Below the pieces are notes generated by a model that made no database searches, was not told the origin of the DNA, and was given only the letters and a program-made list of their open reading frames with translations. Below, one piece after another: positions 15,422 through 18,343 of a stretch of DNA of 18,343 bases (position 1 is the first letter of the stretch; each line of letters starts with the position of its first letter). Location of the stretch: positions 1 to 18,343 of the forward strand of contig JBASCW010000033.1 in NCBI GenBank assembly GCA_049651845.1, given 5' to 3'. The translations under genes were made by a program, and so were the position numbers. Origin of the DNA: RBG-16-66-20 sp049651845 (GTDB taxonomy: Bacteria; Pseudomonadota; Gammaproteobacteria; Burkholderiales; SG8-39).

Positions 15422-15864
15422 TCGCGCTGATTCAGAGGGTAGCCGAGGCTCGCGTGGAAGTCGGCGGCGAGACCGTGGGTGCGATCGGTCGCGGCATTCT
15501 CGCGCTGGTGGGCGTCGAGCGCGGCGACGCCGAGGCGCAGGCAGATCGGCTGCTGGAGCGGGTGCTCGGCTACCGGATCTTCCCGGACGCCCAGGGGAAG
15601 ATGAACCTCTCCGTGACGGACATCCGGGGCGAGCTGCTCGTCGTGCCGCAGTTCACGCTCGCGGCGGACACGCACGACGGCGCCCGTCCCAGCTTTTCGA
15701 GTGCCGCATCGCCCGAGGAAGGCAAGCGGCTCTTCGAGTTTTTCGTGGAGAAGGCGAACCGCAAACTGAAGGTCAAAGCCGGCTCGTTCGGTGCCGACAT
15801 GCAGGTGCGCCTGGTCAACGACGGCCCGGTCACGTTCTGGCTGCAGGCGCCGCCGCAGCGGTGA
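15418..15864 (+). CDS. dtd: D-aminoacyl-tRNA deacylase
   Basis: A 148-residue enzyme that removes D-amino acids wrongly attached to tRNA (and glycine from tRNA-Ala), a proofreading step in the cytoplasm. Family motifs are IALIQRV at the start, FPDAQGKMNLSV, LLVVPQFTLAADTHDGARP and the cis Gly-Pro motif NDGPVTF (134-140). The SQFT active-site motif reads PQFT here (77-80), so the Ser is replaced by Pro; Gln78 and Thr80 are kept. The start is TTG 15418-15420, overlapping the ydcH stop by three bases, which gives the normal MIALIQRV N-terminus. It depends on translation of ydcH, since no separate promoter is seen. Confidence 0.93.
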   Translation: MIALIQRVAEARVEVGGETVGAIGRGILALVGVERGDAEAQADRLLERVLGYRIFPDAQGKMNLSVTDIRGELLVVPQFTLAADTHDGARPSFSSAASPEEGKRLFEFFVEKANRKLKVKAGSFGADMQVRLVNDGPVTFWLQAPPQR

Positions 15865-15910
15865 AATCGCGTGCGCCGCGGGGCGGTTTCAGTTTAGGAT
15901 TGCCGCTCCC

Positions 15911-16981
15911 ATGTCCGACCTGTTCATCGGCGTCAAGCCCGTTGAAGAGCGCCATCGCATCGACGCGGGGCGCCTCGAGGACTACCTGAAGCAGCACCTC
16001 GAGGGATTCCGCGGCCCGCTCACGATCGAGCAGTTCAAGGGCGGGCAGTCCAACCCGACCTACCGCGTCACTGCGGGCGGCAAGCGCTATGCGCTGCGCC
16101 GCAAGCCCCCGGGCAAGCTGCTGCCCTCGGCGCACGCGGTGGACCGCGAGTTCAAGGTGATCCGCGCATTGCACAAGGTGGGTTTCCCGGTGGCGCGGCC
16201 CTACGTGCTGTGCGAGGACGACGCGGTGATCGGCACGGCGTTCTACCTCATGGATTGCGTGGAGGGCCGCGTGCTCTGGGAGCCCGCGCTGCCCGGAATG
16301 ACAAAGTCGGAGCGGACGGCGATCTGGGACGAGCTCAACCGCGTGATCGCGCTGCTGCACACCGTCGACTACAAGGCGGTCGGGCTGGAGGACTTCGGCA
16401 AAGCCGGCAACTACATCGAGCGCCAGGTCGGGCGCTGGACCAAGCAGTACCTGGCCTCCGAAACCGAGAAGATCGAGGCCATGGACCAGCTGATCGCCTG
16501 GCTGCCGAAGAACATCCCGGCGACCGACGAGACCACCGTGGTGCACGGCGACTACCGCCTGGACAACGCGATCTTCCATCCGACCGAAGCCAGGCTGCTC
16601 GCGGTGCTCGACTGGGAACTCTCGACGCTCGGCGACCCGCTCGCGGATTTCGCCTACCACTGCATGAGCTGGCACATTCCCTCGACCATGTTTCGCGGCC
16701 TGGGCGGACTGCCGCACGCCGAGCTCGGCATCCCGACCGAGCGCGAGTACGTGGCGCGCTACGTCGAGCGCACGGGCCGCAAGGGCGTGGAGCCGTCGGT
16801 CTGGGACTACTACATGGCCTACAACATGTTCCGCCTCGCGGCGATCTGCCAGGGCATCGCCAAGCGCGTGGTGGACGGCACGGCCGCGAGCGAGCACGCG
16901 CGCGAGGCCGGCGCGCGCGCGCGCCCGCTCGGCGAGCTGGGCTGGGCGCAGGTGGAGAAAATTCTCAAAAGGAGCACGTGA
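15911..16981 (+). CDS. APH-fold phosphotransferase, ACAD10/11 kinase-domain-like (LvaA-like)
   Basis: A 356-residue kinase-fold protein. The nucleotide loop GGQSNPTY is at 44-51, Lys65 in YALRRKP and Glu80 in DREF are candidates for the Lys-Glu pair, the catalytic loop is HGDYRLDN (212-219) and the metal-binding Asp234 is in LDWELSTLGDPLAD. This subgroup matches the kinase half of animal ACAD10/ACAD11 and bacterial LvaA, which phosphorylate 4-hydroxyacyl-CoA so that phosphate can be eliminated. It is not expected to give antibiotic resistance. Its TGA overlaps the ATG of the acyl-CoA dehydrogenase gene by one base. No Shine-Dalgarno is clear; TAGGAT (15895-15900) ten bases before the ATG is a possible -10 box. 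Confidence 0.85.
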   Translation: MSDLFIGVKPVEERHRIDAGRLEDYLKQHLEGFRGPLTIEQFKGGQSNPTYRVTAGGKRYALRRKPPGKLLPSAHAVDREFKVIRALHKVGFPVARPYVLCEDDAVIGTAFYLMDCVEGRVLWEPALPGMTKSERTAIWDELNRVIALLHTVDYKAVGLEDFGKAGNYIERQVGRWTKQYLASETEKIEAMDQLIAWLPKNIPATDETTVVHGDYRLDNAIFHPTEARLLAVLDWELSTLGDPLADFAYHCMSWHIPSTMFRGLGGLPHAELGIPTEREYVARYVERTGRKGVEPSVWDYYMAYNMFRLAAICQGIAKRVVDGTAASEHAREAGARARPLGELGWAQVEKILKRST

Positions 16982-18225
16982 TGGATTTCGAGTACAGCGC
17001 GAGAACCAAGGAACTGCAGAAGAAGCTGCTTGCCTTCATGGACGAGCACATCTACCCGAACGAGCACAAGTACACCGCCCACGTGAAGAGCGAGAAACGC
17101 TGGGAGCCGGTGCCGATCATCGAGGAACTCAAGCCCAAGGCGAAGGCCGCGGGCCTGTGGAACCTTTTCCTGCCCAAGTCGCCGCGCGCGCCGGGCGGCG
17201 GCCTGTCCAACCTCGACTACGCGCCGCTGTGCGAGATCATGGGCCGCGTGTCCTGGTCGCCGGAGGTGTTCAACTGCTCGGCGCCCGACACCGGCAACAT
17301 GGAGACCATCGAGCGCTACGGCACGGAAGAGCAGAAGAAGCAGTGGCTCGATCCCCTGCTCGAGGGCAAGATCCGCTCGGCCTTCCTCATGACCGAGCCC
17401 GCGGTCGCCTCCTCGGACGCCACCAACATCCAGATGCACATCGAACGCGAGGGCGAGGAGTACGTGATCAACGGCCGCAAATGGTGGTCGTCGGGCGCTG
17501 GCGATCCGCGCTGCAAGGTCTACATCGTGATGGGCAAGACCAACCCCGACCACGCCTCGCGCCACAGCCAGCAGTCGATGATCCTGGTGCCCGCGGGCAC
17601 CAAGGGCATCTCGATCCTGCGCCACCTGCCGGTGTTCGGCTACGACGACGCGCCGCACGGCCACATGGAGATCGAGTTCAAGGACGTGCGCGTGCCGGCC
17701 GCCAACATCCTGCTCGGCGAGGGCCGCGGCTTCGAGATCGCGCAGGGCCGCCTCGGGCCGGGCCGCATCCACCACTGCATGCGCTCGATCGGCCAGGCCG
17801 AGCGCGCCCTGGAGAAGATGTGCAAGCGCGCCACCAGCCGCGTCGCCTTCGGCCGCACGGTCGCCGAGCAGGGCGTGACGCGCGAGCGGATTGCGGAAGC
17901 GCGCATCCAGATCGATGCCACGCGCTTCATGGTGCTGCACGCGGCCTGGCGCATGGACACCGTCGGCAACAAGGTGGCGCGCAAGGAAATCGCCATGATC
18001 AAGGTGATGGCGCCCAATATGGCCTGCCAGGTCATCGACTGGTCGATGCAGGTGCACGGCGGCGGCGGCGTGTCGGACGACTTCGGCCTCGCCAACGCCT
18101 ACGCGCACCAGCGCACGCTGCGCTTCGCCGACGGCCCGGACGAGGTGCATCGCAACGCGATCGCCAAGCAGGAGATCGCCGAGCAGACCTCGGTGGCCGA
18201 GGCGCTCGCTACGAAGAAACGCTAG
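16981..18225 (+). CDS. Acyl-CoA dehydrogenase, ACAD10/11-like (LvaC-like)
   Basis: A 414-residue FAD-dependent acyl-CoA dehydrogenase-fold enzyme. The first family signature is AFLMTEPAVASSDATN (134-149). The C-terminal signature runs QVHGGGGVSDDFGLANAYAH (357-376) and RTLRFADGPDEVH (378-390), where ADGPDEVH is the ACAD10/11-type ending and its Asp384 is the likely base. WWSSGAGDPRCK (168-179) is also typical of this branch. It is coupled to the kinase gene (TGATG overlap, AAAAGGAG before the ATG), so it probably acts on the phosphorylated product, eliminating phosphate from 4-phosphoacyl-CoA to give an enoyl-CoA. Simple dehydrogenation of a branched acyl-CoA is the alternative. Confidence 0.9.
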   Translation: MDFEYSARTKELQKKLLAFMDEHIYPNEHKYTAHVKSEKRWEPVPIIEELKPKAKAAGLWNLFLPKSPRAPGGGLSNLDYAPLCEIMGRVSWSPEVFNCSAPDTGNMETIERYGTEEQKKQWLDPLLEGKIRSAFLMTEPAVASSDATNIQMHIEREGEEYVINGRKWWSSGAGDPRCKVYIVMGKTNPDHASRHSQQSMILVPAGTKGISILRHLPVFGYDDAPHGHMEIEFKDVRVPAANILLGEGRGFEIAQGRLGPGRIHHCMRSIGQAERALEKMCKRATSRVAFGRTVAEQGVTRERIAEARIQIDATRFMVLHAAWRMDTVGNKVARKEIAMIKVMAPNMACQVIDWSMQVHGGGGVSDDFGLANAYAHQRTLRFADGPDEVHRNAIAKQEIAEQTSVAEALATKKR

Positions 18226-18343
18226 CGCGGGAGCAGGGCGCCGAGCTCCTCGGCGACCTGCGCGAGCTCCGACTCGGTGTTGAGGATGTCTGGGCACAGG
18301 CGCAGCCGGTCGCCGCGCGCGTCCGCCACGATGTGGTGGCGCG
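18222..18343 (-). CDS. Probable class V aminotransferase, C-terminal end only
   Basis: The last 39 codons of a minus-strand gene that enters from the right edge. The frame reads RHHIVADARGDRLRLCPDIL and continues with NTESELAQVAEELGALLPR before TAG. The RGDRLRL...NTE-EL pattern is like the end of class V PLP-dependent aminotransferases (kynureninase or isopenicillin N epimerase relatives). The PLP site is outside the window, so the assignment rests on this tail alone. Its stop overlaps the acyl-CoA dehydrogenase stop in a CTAG. Confidence 0.5.
   Translation of the reverse strand, partial: RHHIVADARGDRLRLCPDILNTESELAQVAEELGALLPR

Overview
The window looks like the chromosome of a high-GC betaproteobacterium, Burkholderiales-like or a related soil or sediment lineage. 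I base this on the GC-rich codon use, the DUF2917, DUF1499, YdcH/DUF465 and GcvA-type LysR genes, and the general style of the fatty-acid and CoA genes. I could not run a search, so this placement is inference. No rRNA, tRNA or CRISPR array is visible. Genes are packed tightly: almost every base is coding, and all five convergent gene pairs overlap or abut at their stop codons.

Layout. Bases 1-124 are AT-richer and look like the end of an insertion sequence whose transposase starts on the minus strand and leaves the window. From 5552 down to 134 runs a minus-strand operon: a 2,4-dienoyl-CoA-reductase-like SDR, a Nudix/metallo-beta-lactamase fusion protein, a small unknown protein, glutathione reductase and cyclopropane fatty acid synthase. 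From 6295 down to 5586 lie small minus-strand genes (a 55-residue basic protein, a DUF2917 protein, a doubtful small ORF) and the C-terminal remnant of a tautomerase gene. These are divergent from a LysR-type regulator (6374-7309) across a short region that holds a likely LysR operator.

From 10113 down to 7306 is a second minus-strand operon: a haloalkane-dehalogenase-like hydrolase, a PLP-dependent threonine/serine dehydratase and a quinone oxidoreductase. It is divergent from a plus-strand pair, a crotonase lacking the usual Glu residues and a PaaI-type thioesterase (10136-11355). Both sides of that junction have a -10-like hexamer exactly six bases before the ATG, which suggests leaderless mRNAs. 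From 11356 to 15077 come single genes in alternating orientation: an unknown protein, a DUF1499 protein, an endonuclease/exonuclease/phosphatase family enzyme, a secreted HtrA-like protein that has lost its catalytic His and Asp, and an HD/PDEase-type metal phosphohydrolase.

From 15203 to 18225 is a plus-strand run: YdcH-like protein, D-aminoacyl-tRNA deacylase (TTG start coupled to ydcH), an aminoglycoside-phosphotransferase-fold kinase and an acyl-CoA dehydrogenase. The last two are translationally coupled and correspond to the two halves of animal ACAD10/ACAD11, so a role in 4-hydroxyacyl-CoA breakdown is the best guess. The window closes inside the C-terminus of a probable class V aminotransferase on the minus strand.

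Functionally the window is dominated by acyl-CoA and lipid metabolism (SDR, Nudix/MBL, CFA synthase, crotonase, thioesterase, kinase, dehydrogenase) plus redox or detoxification enzymes (glutathione reductase, quinone reductase, dehalogenase). I see no defence system or new multi-gene system. The most unusual items are the kinase/dehydrogenase pair, the inactive-looking HtrA homologue sharing an 8-bp start region with a nuclease-family gene, the mirrored leaderless promoters at 10111-10138, and the Nudix/MBL fusion.
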